From: Terebella lapidaria
Taxonomy: Eukaryota > Annelida > Polychaeta > Terebellida > Terebellidae
DNA length: 64,000 nucleotides
Direction of reading: 5' to 3'
Assembly (NCBI GenBank): GCA_949152475.1
Contig: OX424568.1
Location: 14,669,667 to 14,733,666 of the forward strand
Both the position numbers and the translations under genes were made by a program. The notes under the pieces were generated by a model, which saw only the letters and a program-made list of their open reading frames with translations, had not been told where the DNA came from and made no database searches. Positions 23,951 to 36,900 of the stretch are shown in pieces. The stretch's first letter is position 1; every line of letters begins with the position of its first letter.

Positions 23951-24984
23951 AGAATTACGCGTCGTCGCCTTATTGTGTCATATTTGCATGACATGTATGA
24001 TAAGGACACGTCCACAAGGTTCAAAGGGTGGCAAAGTTTGTTTTTGGGAAAGCGGGTGAGGGGAGGTAATCCGTGTTCATCGGCCCCATTGAGTTACTAA
24101 AACAACAATCGCATGAACAAGTAACGATGGCGAATGATGGTTTTCAAAATTGTATTCATTCAATTGGTATCCAGTCCATATTCAATTTATGATTTACCTT
24201 AATTAGAGATAATGGAGATAATTTTCAACACTCGAGGATCACTAAAGCTAATGGTAATGTTCTTGGTATTTTTATTTTTTTGTTACTCATCAATCTTTAA
24301 CTAAAATATATCATGGCGTTGTTCCTTCAACGCCCCCAATGGGACTCCTGCTTTATTGGCCTCGAATTACGTGATTAACAGAGATTGCTGGGTTGCTCGA
24401 GTTTGAACTCAGAGTGTCAGAGACAAGCCTACGTGAATACAACACTGAATTATATTATCTTTTAATCCGGACGAAATAATTTAATATGTGTTGATCCCAT
24501 CTTAGACGAGCTCTGCCTATTAAACAAAACAATTTGCTATTATTTGTCATAAAGTGATAATGGGAAAAGTATATCTTCCAACAGATATTCCTGATAGTTG
24601 ATCAAATCAAACGCTCGACAGTACAAACAGCCGGTTTTCCTTTGTTTTGTGCGACACGGATAGCTACCCCTGGTACCTATCGACAAGGATTTTTACTTCG
24701 GGTACAAACACAGGAACGACACAGACATATGAATAAAAGAGCACGAATGGGCAAATGTTGTCAGAACATCACACACATGGTAGCATCTGTTGTATATGAA
24801 ATATTTCAAAGTGCAGCTTGACAGACATCAGCACTGTGGGCATTGCATGTAAATTGTTCTTTAACTCTGACACTGTGTGTACATAAAAGGCACCAACATC
24901 AAATTTTAATATTACTACTAATGGGTTTTTAGTAGTAACAAATGTTTGGATTCGCGGAGTGAAATTGAAACTACGCCATCATAG
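23951..24984. other. No gene recognised
   Basis: AT-rich sequence with a few GC-richer patches. There is no open frame of note, no clear repeat and no regulatory signature that I can support. Confidence 0.4.
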
Positions 24985-25300
24985 TCACGTGTCAAATCTT
25001 AAAACATTTACCCTGTTCAACGACAGTTTGACAATCACACTGACCCACAAAATCCTGAAATTTGAGATAACATGTATAGAATTGGCAGGCTTGAAATAGG
25101 GACAAAGTCGTATACAACCATAATATATCCATTTCGGAATCGCATAGAGTATTAATATTATGCTACAATTCCTTTGACAGTTACTGGACATATATAAACA
25201 TTTACTGCACTTGAAATTTGTGTATAATGTTTGCAGAGTGTTTATTGGTTGAATAACCATGTCTGTATGATCAGGAAATAACATTTGTGATTATGTATAT
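24985..25300 (-). repeat. Family C copy, reversed
   Basis: GTCGTATACAACCATAATAT and CCATTTCGGAATCG are the reverse complement of the family C core. The 99-codon minus-strand frame here is a by-product of the repeat. Confidence 0.55.
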
Positions 25301-25829
25301 TTTGGACAAGTTTCAATTGTCCAAAATGTTCTCTGGGATTGGAACTACACTTACAATGTACATATGTTAAATTCACTTGGTTTCAAGCCTCACAACAAAA
25401 TGATGTAATGTAGTAGCAACAAAAAAAATAAATTAATCATTTGCACCACTGTTAATATTCATCTGAAGCTACCAAACATAGCAGTTCATTATTGTATGTC
25501 AACAGGTCGAATTTGTTTAAGACGCCATGATGATTCACATTGCTGTGAATCTTATTGCTAGATTTCCATACCCGTACACAATAGAATTCAAACGGTTTAT
25601 CAGGACAAAGCCACCAAACATTAAAATGTGAACTATACTCCAGTAGCTTGAGACAATTCCAAGTTGACTGTGCTGGCGATGGCTGTTGTTGGTGGATGCT
25701 ATTTCGGGTTGACAGGGCAAAATGGTGCATGATACCCCTTTCACTCAATAAAAGTGAAATATTTTGAAAGAAACTTTGTATGTGAAAAATCCCACAAAAC
25801 CACCACCAAGCGTGGAGATACACAAAATT

Positions 25830-26090
25830 ATGTGGTCAATGAATTGCACATCTTAGCCGATCAATTTTATTGATAGTTCACGCTGTGAGACAGTGATCAA
25901 ACGTTCCAGTACTGGTGAGCCTGAAGTAGCCAAACACAATTCATCACGGACCGTGTCTGTCCACGAAACAGAACCATATCAAATGCACCCAGCTCGATAA
26001 CTCAGATGTAATCAGCAGTTACCTTTATAGACAGTTGACTTACTGTGTCCTGTTTGCACCACACGAACATGTCGGTGAAGTTCTAAAGGT
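25830..26090 (+). repeat. Family R1/B copy
   Basis: Contains the diagnostic words TCTTAGCCGATCAATTTTAT, GTGAGACAGTGATCAAACGT, AACTCAGATGTAATCAGCAG and an AACATGTCGG word. The same order of words is seen in the copies near 30.5 and 38.2 kb. Confidence 0.65.
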
Positions 26091-26392
26091 GACAAAAACC
26101 TCATTTTTCCAAGTTGTATTGATTAATTTCATACAAGTTGAAAATTGTTCATTCCATCGGTCATTTCATCCATTCAACTACTCGTAGCAGAGTTTGTTAT
26201 TCATGGGCGACCCTGACTTTGGAAAGATTCGTAAGAGAGCCCAGCATGCTGAAAAGATGAAAAGATCTGGATACATGTTATGTTGTTTTGATGTTGAGAA
26301 GTGAAACCCAACAGAGAAGTGAAACTATAAGGTAAAATATATATTTTGTTCCTCCATAAAATCGTGGTGCACGTTGAGAGTTTATGTATGTA

Positions 26393-26812
26393 GGTAATTA
26401 TCAATATATTACCACCAATACAATCAGATTCTGGTGATGCCAACAGTAAACCTAAAATCTACCATTTTGGAATAGAAACAAAGCCCCTATCATGTAACTA
26501 TCAATCTATTACCACCAGTACAGCCAAATTTTGATGATTCCAATAACAAACGAAAAATACAAAACTTACCAAAGCCCGACCAAATACCTTATCGAAAACA
26601 CACTGTCGTCATCGGGGGCAGATAGTGTGGTAAATGTAGTCGTTTCTACTGTACACCTGACGGAATTAGTATACAACTGCCCAACAACCTATGAAAATAA
26701 CTTAGAAATCCGAAACAAATCCCATGGAATAGATATATGACAAGTACATAAGTACCTAATCACAAGCCAAAAGGCTACTGAGTTGATGGTATACCCTCGG
26801 GGACAGAAATAA
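26393..26812 (+). mobile_element. Family A, partial plus full copy in tandem
   Basis: A partial copy (26393-26485) is followed by a full copy starting with AACTATCAATCTATTACCAC (about 26497) and ending past CAAAAGGCTACTGAGTTGAT. Partial-plus-full tandem arrangements were also seen at 4990-5499. Confidence 0.7.
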
Positions 26813-26949
26813 TGTGAATTATGTAATAATAAATAATCCTATGTATTAACGGTGTGGGGTTTGTGTAAGGCAAATTAGCGTCTTTGATGCACATGCTTGA
26901 ATCAACATGAAAATATTTCACGATTCTCTGCTATTTAGTACCACGTTTC

Positions 26950-28030
26950 TTCACATTTCAACCTGAAATCACGATACCCCATAAAATCCTGGCATGTCAA
27001 GATAAGGGGCAAGGAATGGGCACCCGTATTACAGAGACGATGTCATATACAACGATAATATGTCCATTTCAGGACTGCAGAGATTATCACGATACCGTTA
27101 CCATTAGCATTCACTGGACAAATTCCTAATTCTAGTGACATCGTATCTTTATCGAGAAAAACAACCATTGGCCAAATATGGATATACCTTTGTGACATTG
27201 CGTATAAAGTTGTTTTGTTCAGTTGATAACAGTAAACAGTGGATAAAGAGAGAAAACACTACAAACATATCACCTTCGGCTTCTACTTGATTTAACGTTC
27301 ATGGAATGAAACCCAATATACATTAATTAAGTCGACGCCACTAATCGGACCAAGGACACAAAAAAATATTGTGAAAGATCTGAACACTATGCGTGTCGAG
27401 TAATAAACTAAACTTTTCAGATCGGAATGAACACATAGTAGCAAACATCACAGTGTGGACGTTGAAAGTTTTATTCTTTCTCATCAATGTTGTCTGTTTT
27501 TATATCAAAGCGCCTTCGTGAAACTTTTGCCACGATAATTACCAGTGGGACGAGAAAATTCTCAAATGTTTTTTTTTGGTAATATTTATTATTTTTCACT
27601 TATCACAAAAAGGATACCATTATGAGATGAAGTTAATAAATCTAAATAAGTACATTCTTAAACAATAATAGTTTAAACAATATAGTTTACAACAATAGAT
27701 TCAACCATATATATTCCTAAAAAATTAAGTATTTCGGCTGCCTGGCTAATTGGATGCTGATAGTAGTCAGTCTTATATAACAATGAAACGAAAAGTGATA
27801 TTTTGAGTAGCAGTCCCACAAGGCGAGGAAACTTGTCCACCAGATCCACACAGTTGTGATCTCACCCAATCACACTGATCGATTCGCTCACACTACCGAG
27901 CAGTGTTCGAACTTGAGACAATTGGCATGGCCGGAACTGGCCAAACACACTTTATTATAGAACATGTCCTTCCATGAAAGAAAACCATATTGAATACACC
28001 AAATTCAATAGTTGATATTCAATATATATA
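26950..28030. repeat. Reversed family C fragment and an R1/B fragment
   Basis: At about 26960-27230 the reversed family C core is recognisable (GATGTCATATACAACGATAA, then TCCATTTCAGG). At about 27840-28030 the R1/B words GATCTCACCCAATCACACTG and AACTGGCCAAACACA are present. Between them, 27240-27830, nothing was recognised. Confidence 0.5.
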
Positions 28031-30190
28031 ATTGAAGTATGCCCAGTTCTACGTTTAAGGGGCCGTTCAAAATTACGTAACGTCTTTTAAAGGGGAAATT
28101 GACACCAGTCAGTACCAGCACCAACAGTAACGCAGGCAGTAGCAGAACATGTATCACAACGAATTCGTCCTCGGCGGGTGACAGCAAAACGAGAAAGGGG
28201 GCTTATGTGCCTCGTAACTCTTGACCAAAACCAAAACTGTGCGTGGTTTGACGAATATAATGGTAGACACAGCTGAAATACCCTCGCCTCGACGTGAAAC
28301 GTATCCTGTCAGGCACACCTATTATTACACCAGCTGATAGGCCAGCAACATGGGACGAACAGAGTTGAATGTTGTAGACTTAAATGTCTTGTTTTCTGTG
28401 TGGATAAATGTCATGTGAACCATGGATGTCTTGGTGTTTTTTTATGGCGTTGGTTGGGACCATGCGTTACAATATAATATATTTATTCATAAATAAATTT
28501 GTAAGACATGGATTGCAATCTGAATATATCTTACTTCATACATGTACGAGTTTGCGGATTAGTTGTATTTTTACAATAAAAGTGTCCAGTGTTTGAATCT
28601 TTTCATTGAACTGAATTTTGATCGATATTACATTAAGCTGTAGTTTCAAATGTGAGTAATTATTTAGAATAATACAATGAGGTGATGGTACAATATGTTC
28701 CAGAGTCGTAAATTGTTTTACTCAGGATTGTTCATTTGTATATCAAATGTTTATATATTGTCATTTGCATACCTACTGATATTCTTATTTTGTGGACAGT
28801 CCTTTTCCACTTTGATGTAGTACAATGTTTGAAACGACAAATGAGTTAGATAGTGTCTTGAAGATTTATATCCTTTAATAACACATCCAATCTCATGTTA
28901 CATGAAGCTTTGTGAAAGATTCATTTCAGATTAAATTGTACCTGTGGTGAAAATTAGAACTTCCTGTGTACATTAATATTCAATGATTCATCAGCGAGCA
29001 TATGGTAATTGAGCATCACAGCTGAGCCACCTCCCTTATTACATGATCGTCACCGAGATTATTCAGAGAGCCACCACTACGCTATAATAATGCATCAATT
29101 TAATTTCAACATTGGGAGTAGTTCTAATATAAATAATAAAAAAATGTGTTTCAATACAAACATACATGTAGCTTGTCTATGATGTCAATAGTGATCGGGC
29201 TTTTCATTACCAGTATGCGTTTAGTTGTGGATCTCACCAAAATTAAGGCCATAAGTTGTTTTAACGACTGAATATTTTAGTTTTTCATATTACTTCAATT
29301 CTATCATTATACTAGATTGGCATTTGGTGGAAAATTGAAATTCCAATTGAGGAATATTGTCTATTACATATGTAGGTCATGAACTAAGATGGAATTCGCA
29401 AATGTTGGTCAATAATTATGAGCGGCTCGTTATTCGCAGTTGAACTGTAGATATAATTCCCCTATCATTACCGGTTTAGTTTGTAATTTGATTTAAAATG
29501 TTTTCATTTAACGTCGGTGTTTATGTGAGTGATCGGTATGTTTTCCATTCCACATGTGCAAGTTTCATGGCGGTAGTGTCCGCGAAATTACACTGTATAT
29601 TTTTTAAATGAGATTAAGAGATATAAAATGGTTGTACAGGTTCAGATATACCAATACAGAGTTTAGATTTCACTTGCCCCAATTTATGTGCCCGTAAAAA
29701 TAGATTTGCTTTACTTACTATTTCAGCTTGGCTTGTAAACTCATTTTTTTGTGTGACGATTTCTTCATGCTGTTAGACCGTTGTAACCACAATATACAAG
29801 TCATTCTCATGAAGGCAAATACGCACCCTAGATCCATATTACCGCAGTGAGTGATTACATGGTTCTCCTTGTATTACATGGTCTTTAATTTTCCCGAGTT
29901 TGAATTGTGATATCGCAAAATATATTTTTCTCTCTATACTTTTCATTAGTATCCAGTAATCATGGTAATGTTATTGCAATAGTCGGGTAATAATGTTCTT
30001 TTCCTTTATTAATATTTTTCAGTCAATCGTAACGTATCATATCGTAGGCGTGTACAAGACGGATTGACATATCCTGTGAATTCTCCAATAAACTGTGGGA
30101 ACTACATGTTTATTTCTCGATTTGTGGACACTACACAGTGGGTGTGTGTCCTTTGCTTCTGCGAGTTATTATTCTCGGGTGTAGGAACAG
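28031..30190. repeat. Mostly unassigned; old family C copy at 28.7-29.1 kb
   Basis: Positions 28730-29130 align loosely with family C (words TGGTAATTGAGCATCACAGC, GAGCCACCTC, and ATGATCGTCACCGAGATTAT against 9120-9180 and 36780-36850). The rest, 28031-28730 and 29131-30190, is AT-rich and shows no gene. Confidence 0.4.
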
Positions 30191-30247
30191 ATTTGCATGT
30201 TGGTCACACCTTCAAAGGTTCAGTCTAATGTAGTCAAATATTTGGAA

Positions 30248-30515
30248 GGTAAGTATCAATCTATTACCACCAATATAGCCAAATTTTGATGATTCCAATA
30301 ACAAACGTAAAATACGTTTTGCAATAGAAACAAAGCCCAACCAAACAGTTTATCAAAAGACACACTGGCGTCGTCATGGGCAGACAGTGTGCTAAATGTA
30401 GTTGTTTCTACTGTACACCTGATGGAATTAGTATACAACTGCCCAACAACCTATGAAAAATTATTTAGAAATCCGAAACAAACCCCATGGGATAAGTACC
30501 CAATCACAAGCCAAA
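30248..30515 (+). mobile_element. Family A copy inserted in R1
   Basis: It begins GTAAGTATCAATCTATTACC and ends in the CAATCACAAGCC word, lacking the distal part seen at 4990-5356. The R1 paralogue at 38175-38200 is uninterrupted at this point. Confidence 0.7.
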
Positions 30516-31251
30516 GCACAAGCATGGTGTCTCCACATTCGAGGGCTCAATGAATTGCTGATCTTAACAGATCGATTTCCATTGATCGTTTACGTTGATC
30601 AAACGTTCCGGAATTGACATGGCCTGAAATGGCCAAACACAATTTATCTCCAAACGTGTCTGTCCGTGAAACAGGAGCATATCGAATGCACCAAGTTCAA
30701 TAGCCCAGATGTAATTAGCAGTCACCTTAAGGGTGCCTTCACACTATTGTGTCATGTTTGCACTGCCCAGACACGTCGGCGAGGATCAAAGTGTTACTGA
30801 GGAAGTCAAGCCCAGGAGTTATAACAGTACAGAATATGAAAAATTATCTATGGATAGGTGAATCCATTGTTCGTGCAGGACACTGACCTTGCATTTGATA
30901 CGTCACCCAAAAAAAGTGATGATATCCTCCAAAGGATATTTCTTCGTTTTAACTTTTTCTCCATTGAGTTATAGTCTCTTAGGTCTCAACCTCGATAGGA
31001 GCAGCTGGAGAGGACTATCCCAATGGGATATGATGTTCCAGCACAAAGTACAGTGAAGGTAATAACCAGTACCTATTTCATTGTCTTTCCTCGACTTGCA
31101 TACAATATTCATACAGAGACTACTGAAAGGATGGCCACTCGTGAAGATACACGAAGAATTTAGTAAAAACATATTTTTTTTTAGCTCTATGGATGCAATC
31201 CTGACGAGAATAACTTTTAATCTACCAAAATTAAGTAAAAAAAGCCCATAA

Positions 31252-34200
31252 GGTAGACATTTGGGTGTCAAAGCTGATTTTTTGCACAGTGACTCTGGAG
31301 ACCATATAGATAACCCACAAAAAAGTCCCCGTCAATCCCATGGGGGGGGGGGGTTCCCGAAAATCCAAGATGGCCGCCATTTATACGCAAAATAGCTTAA
31401 AATTTACCTAGCGAGTTACCTACTGCACCTATGTTGGTGAATTTAGTGTCTACCCCCATGATTTCTGACCCAAAGAAACTGATGGTGATATTGCCGAGTC
31501 TCTGTGACTGTTGGTTGTTTCAAAATCCAAAATGGCTGCCACGAAACCCAGGAAATTCGTAAAATCACGTTTCCAGCTATATGTCAGCTGCTATGGCAGA
31601 TTGAGGCAAAATTTTGGTGTCTACCCCCACGTTTTCTTACCTAAGGAATCCAATGGTGATATTACTGGGTCTGTGTGACTGTTAATTGCCTAGGAATTCA
31701 AAATGGCTGCCATCAATACCGGTAAAATTTGCAAAATCACGTTTTGGTGCAATATTTCAGCTAATGACCTGGTGTAACATTTCGGTATCTACCCCCCGTG
31801 CAATCTGATCAAAGGATATTCTAAAGATATGCTGAGTCTTTGTCACTAATAGTGGTCTCAGAATTTACTGTCATCAAAACCTGTGAAATTCGCAAATTTA
31901 AATTTCGATATATGTAAGCTTCTCTAGCAGATCGAAACGAGATTTTAATGTTTACCCCCATGCTTTCTGACCCATGGAGTCCAATGTTTTCTGACCCATC
32001 TAGTCCAATGTTGTAAATGGTGATAAAAGTCTCTGGGACGCTTTGTCGTATCAAAGTTCCAGTGCAATCGAAACCTCAAAATCAGGTTTCTGGCTAAATG
32101 GGCACGGATAGATATATTAACAAACGTATAAATTCATATCCCAAGACCAAAGACACGATTGATCAAATCAAAATACATGTAAGTGGTAAAATCCAGGTGA
32201 TACTATCAGTTACAAAGTTGTAGCCGCCTAGAAACATCACATATACGCAAGCAACTGAGTGTGAGATCAGGTGCTCCGGAACATTGAGCCTCTCCTGCCC
32301 CGCACGTGGCATTTCTATGCTATTCACACTTGTAAATTTAGATGCAAATATATTCACAAAATCACAATGATGGGAAAATATATATATCACATACATGTAC
32401 ATGTATGTGAGAGGTTTTAAGTTACCTTCGAGCATGCCTACCATAAAACATTTTAAAATCTAAACGTTATATAATCATGTTTGAGCAGTTTGGAAGTCGA
32501 AACATGTGCTCCGGCTATGAGAGGTATTCGCCAAATCTAGGGTCATTCCATCATATGACACTATCAAAATATCTGAAGGTGAATTGTCTGTATGACAGAC
32601 ATCCTAGTTTTGTGACCCAGGGAATTCGAGAAAGACACAGTGGACCCGAATATAAGTACAACGTATAAGTTTTATAGATTCAATATGGCTACCTTCTACC
32701 CATTAACTGAAGTATATGTAATGATGTATCGGATATATAACACACATGTAATAACTACTTGTATACCGTGGTTCTTTGCAATATGAATAATCAACACGTG
32801 TGTAAAACACAATCAAACATTTAGTGCTTTATTTACCAAGTAAAGGGCATGGCAGTATGAACAGTTACTTTAATGTTCCTTTCATGTGCATGGAGAATAT
32901 TTGGTCAGTCTGTTCGGATGTTTTCATCTGGCAGAGTTGTACAGCTTACATGTAAATCCACCATGTCCACACATCGTACTGCCAACTTTTCTTGTTTTTC
33001 TACGCCAGCAAGTTGCTTGACAATCATAGTAGATCAATTTGAGCAATCCCTTTGGAACAGCAGCACGATCCGAGCCAATAACTTGGATATTTCAAGCTCG
33101 TAGTTCCCCTCTGAAATCAATGGGCTCAATATTTGCCATGCCAAAACCGAACTTACAGGAACACACGGGTTGTTGAAGGGATCGCAACAGTACCACTTGT
33201 TTACGGTATCATTGTGGGTGAGAGTTGTGGATGTGGATGAGCTGAGATCCATTGTGATGAGTTCTTGTCGTGCGATGATCTGCTTTAGAAGTACATGTAA
33301 TTATGCTCCATCAAGATTATTGACATGCTTTGTCTCTCATAAATTAGCATCAACCTCTCTCTGGCCACAGCAACAGTATAAGCTACTCTCCCTGTTTGTG
33401 AATATGACGAGGGATTATCAAAACTCTTTGCCGTGCTGAGCAGGCACCATATACAAAGCTGTGGTTCTCATTCAAACCGAAGCCCCTTTGTAAATAAAAA
33501 AAACATTGCATCGTGACCAGCAATTATTTATCAAAATGGTGGCTACTACCGAACAGATGATTGCACGAGAGGTAGAGCTACTCTCAGTCATGTCAAAACT
33601 GAGTTGTCCTTCTTGAGCAACTTGGTCTGCTAAGATGCAGTCCCTCCACATCCCGGCAAATTCAATTCGGCAATTCGGCATTTTGATTGTCATTATGTCG
33701 CATCAATAAATTGTAGTAAGCCAATGTCGGTTTTAAACTTCAGTTTATGAGTTTACAGTGTTCATCTGAAATTTTTAACTTGTTAGTTGAAAATGGGTCC
33801 ACTGGTGTTGTTATTTCTTTCTCTGGGAAAAACATATATTTGACACCAACATCTTGCTTTTATCTGCCACAGAAGCAGAGTCGGAAGAAGGTTTGCATTT
33901 TTTTCACAGATTTTGATAGCAGCCATATTTATTTCTGAGGCAACCAACAGTTACAGAGACACGGCATTATCAGCATATAAGCTGAAATAAAGCTGAAAAC
34001 ACGAATTCCCCGAGGTTTTGTGGTGGCCACTTTGGATTTTGAAACAACCAACAGTCACATAGACTCAGCATCATCACCATTTGATTCCTTAGGTGAGAAA
34101 ACGTGGGGGTAGACACCAAAATTTTGCTTCTATCTGCCATAGCAGCTGAAATGTAGCTGGAAACGTGATTTTACGAATTTCCCGGGTTTTCCTGGTAGCC

Positions 34201-34479
34201 ATATTGGATTTTGAAACAACCAACAGTCACAGAGACTCAGCAATATCACCATCAGATTCTTTGGGTCAGAAAACATAGGGGTAGACACTAAAATCACCAA
34301 CGTAGGTGCAGTAGATAACTCGCTAGGTCAATTTCCAGCTATTTTGCGTATAAATGGCGGCCATCTTGGATTTTCGGGAAAACCCCCCCATGGGATTGAT
34401 GGGGACTTTTTTGTGGGTTATCTACATGTTCTCCAGAGTCACTGTGCAAAAAATCAGCTTTGACACCCAAATGTCTACC
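31252..34479. mobile_element. 3.2-kb fold-back DNA element with long subrepeated TIRs
   Basis: The left tip GGTAGACATTTGGGTGTCAA is exactly mirrored at the right tip (34460-34479). The arms (about 31252-31990 and 33830-34479) are long inverted repeats, each built of about four subrepeats spaced roughly 160-170 bp apart. Left markers ATGGCCGCC or ATGGCTGCC fall at 31370, 31532 and 31703; the mirrored right markers at about 34025, 34196 and 34358. Long TIRs made of internal direct repeats are the hallmark of fold-back elements. The centre (about 32000-33830) shows only fragments of possible coding sequence on the minus strand. Confidence 0.8.
33157..33693 (-). pseudogene. Possible coding remnants inside the fold-back element
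   Basis: A minus-strand stretch, 33280-33157, is open (IIARQELITMDLSSST ... NKWYCCDPFNNPCVP). It starts after a CAG acceptor and ends at a GTAAGT donor. Upstream on the same strand, 33693-33550 is open (NCRIEFAGMWRDCILADQVA) and ends at a GTAGTA donor. Neither matches a family I know. They could be eroded transposase exons or captured host exons. The evidence is composition and splice-like borders only. Confidence 0.25.
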
Positions 34480-35019
34480 CCAAACTCCAAATACAGTAGA
34501 CTATTTATAGATGTAGTTATTATTTCCTAGAAATAGTAATGATTCTGAGTAGATTTGATTATCCAGATTCCCAAGTAATAATCTAGAAATTGCTACTGTA
34601 GAAGAAACGCATTCGATTTTAGCATAAACCCGAATGCACTTGTGATTGTGCTTTGTTGGACAGTCATTGATAAGACGAAACAATACATAATTATTGTTTT
34701 AGTGATCAGTAATATCCCTAAAATTAAGAACTTTCCGCAAAAATACCCAAGTACATAATTCAAAACCACTCTGACTTTAGCATTGATGAACATTTTCAAA
34801 AATATGCGTATTTCTCACCTATCTACACCTATTGAAGTTAAATATACGATTGCTAAAAAGCGTCGACAGGTTGGCAATGTACATGTAATATCACATTTCG
34901 AATCATTGCTGTGTATCCCATGCTGATGTTTCACAAGCTTATCAAACGGAATATATTAGACAGAAATATTTGGAACACCGAAAAAAGTGAGAAATGAAAC
35001 CAAGTGTGTATATCAGATC

Positions 35020-35460
35020 AATAGACTGGTGATCTCGCGCGATCACACTGATCGATTTTCCCACGCTACTTAACAGTGTCGGGGGGGGGGGGGGGTTGAC
35101 AGGACCTCAACTGGCCAAACACAATTTATCATGGAACATGTCGCTCCATGAAGCAGAACCATATCGAATGCATCTAGTTCAATAGCTGATATTTGATCTG
35201 CAGTAGGTCCAGTTTTCCAAATTTCGACGACAAACTTGTGGAATCAATATAGTTGTGAAGTAATAAGATCCAATAACATGGATAGATATCAAAACTGTGC
35301 AAAAACCTAACAACTGCACATAGGAATATTGTTGATATTAGCAGCGGATATAATACCAGCACTAATTCGCTACTGGTACATGTTTCCACAGCTGACTGGA
35401 CTTTGATTACACAATATCCCCAGCAGAGGAACAATACATCTCAATAGAGGAAAAATCACT
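35020..35460 (+). repeat. Old R1/B copy
   Basis: Has ATCAGATCAATAGACTGGTG, GATCACACTGATCGATTTTC, a G-run (about 35079-35094), CTGGCCAAACACAATTTATC and a tail resembling 41120-41270 (CACAATAT, GCAGAGGAACA). It is more diverged than the pair at 40.5 and 42.0 kb. Confidence 0.6.
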
Positions 35461-36065
35461 CTCAGCTTGGAACACTTTCATCACTTATCTTTCTGTGGCT
35501 GTACGGAACATGCCATGCTGTGTTGTATATTGTGTTCCTATATGATATATCCCAGTTTCCAGGACATGATCATATACAATGCATACCAGATATGTTCAGA
35601 TAGAAACAGATTCGTCCAAAATATTTTCTCCTGGGATTTCCATGACGACACAGTTTCCACTGAAAACGACAACCTTATCAATGACAAGTTTTATTCTCAG
35701 GAGACAGAAAAATACTTTCGAATCGACTTTTCAGTTCCCAAAAGAATGTTGCTGAAATGTGAAACTAAAAAAATAACGTTGCTAATTGTTGTGTTCAGTG
35801 TTAAATCTTGACTTAGCATTTAACACCTTCCGTTCAAATAAGTTCAAGTTGTAAATGTAGTTCATTTTAGATTCAAATGTGGCTGATTTATCCGAGTTGT
35901 AGTTAAAACTGAAAAGATGAGTTGGAGAAATATAATTAACATTTATGTCAGAATTAGTCAAATGTTTCATCATATTCAACTTGAGGACCGAAAAAACACA
36001 AGTATTGCTATTAATGGAATTTTCCTAATCATGACATTCAAGCGATGTCCCATGATACAATGACT
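35461..36065. other. Open frame without recognisable identity
   Basis: A plus-strand frame of 114 codons (35467-35811) is Cys-rich at its start and Asp/Glu-rich in the middle. It has no family resemblance, no intron signals and sits between repeats, so I do not call it a gene. Nothing else was recognised. Confidence 0.3.
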
Positions 36066-36900
36066 CCTTGATATTACACACTGTCTTCCTCTGATGACGC
36101 CAGTGTGGCTTTGGCTGTAAATATTTGGTACCGGGTTGTTTTTATTCCAAAAATAACTTACAGTAGGTTTGCTATAGTCATCACCAAAATCTGGTTCTAT
36201 CTGTGGTAACAAATTGATGAATACATCTAGTACATATTCATGATATACATGATATACGAAAACCCTTATTTCCATGGAAGTATGCATCAGTATTCGTCGA
36301 ATCCCCTGATAACAATTCGTCCATTAATGTAGCTTATCTAGACTGTAAATCATGAAGAAAGGCGTAATTGATATTCTGTTTCAAGTAGTAAATGCCAACA
36401 TAGAAATCTGGATGGTGAGCCCAGTAATGATCGAATATGGGCACGTTATAGTTGTATACGACGTTTCCTCCCCGCAAGAAATGGCTGTGGTTCATCATTA
36501 TGGCATAATGGTGAGTTGGTGAACAGGGCAGCTTCCGATTCGTGAAACAGGATATTCGATAATAGATCATAAATACCAGAAGTTTGCTTGAAGTCAGTAC
36601 TGATGTTGCCGTTAGTTTATCAATCATTCGAGCATGACGTGAGCTAAGATAAGGAATGGTACAGTATGTTTTAGGACTCGATAATTTTTGAGCACAAGAT
36701 TCCAAAAAAAGTTGTGACTGTCTTGAGTATCCGTGTTATCCAGTAACGTATTTAATCTCTTGTATCGGTAACCTTTATGTTCCATTAGGTTGTCCCTGTG
36801 GTGAACATTATAAATATGGTAATTGATCACCACAGCTGAGCCATCACTACGCTAGTAACTTATTATAGACCCCGTAGCATACTGATGATAATGCTTTTCG
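36066..36900. repeat. Partial family A (reverse) followed by an old family C copy
   Basis: Positions 36066-36225 carry the reverse family A words TGATGACGCCAGTGTGGCTT and TCACCAAAATCTGG. Positions 36330-36870 carry the family C core (AAATCTGGATGGTGAGCCC, GTTATAGTTGTATACGACGT) and the CACCACAGCTGAGCCATCAC tail. Confidence 0.55.

Larger units (their letters stand above)
30195..34860 (+). repeat. Family R1 copy split by two insertions
   Basis: Pieces 30195-30247, 30516-31213 and 34511-34860 are collinear with 38150-38695 plus 39065-39700. Shared words include AGTCAAATATTTGGAAG, TCAATGAATTGCTGATCTTA, CAATATTCATA and GCATTCGATTTTAGCA. The gaps are family A (30248-30515) and the fold-back element (31214-34510). 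The R1 copy itself encodes nothing. Confidence 0.75.

Noticed and set aside
35467-35811. 114-codon plus-strand frame
   Set aside because: No family resemblance, no splice or promoter context, and bounded by old repeats. Length alone is not enough in AT-rich sequence.
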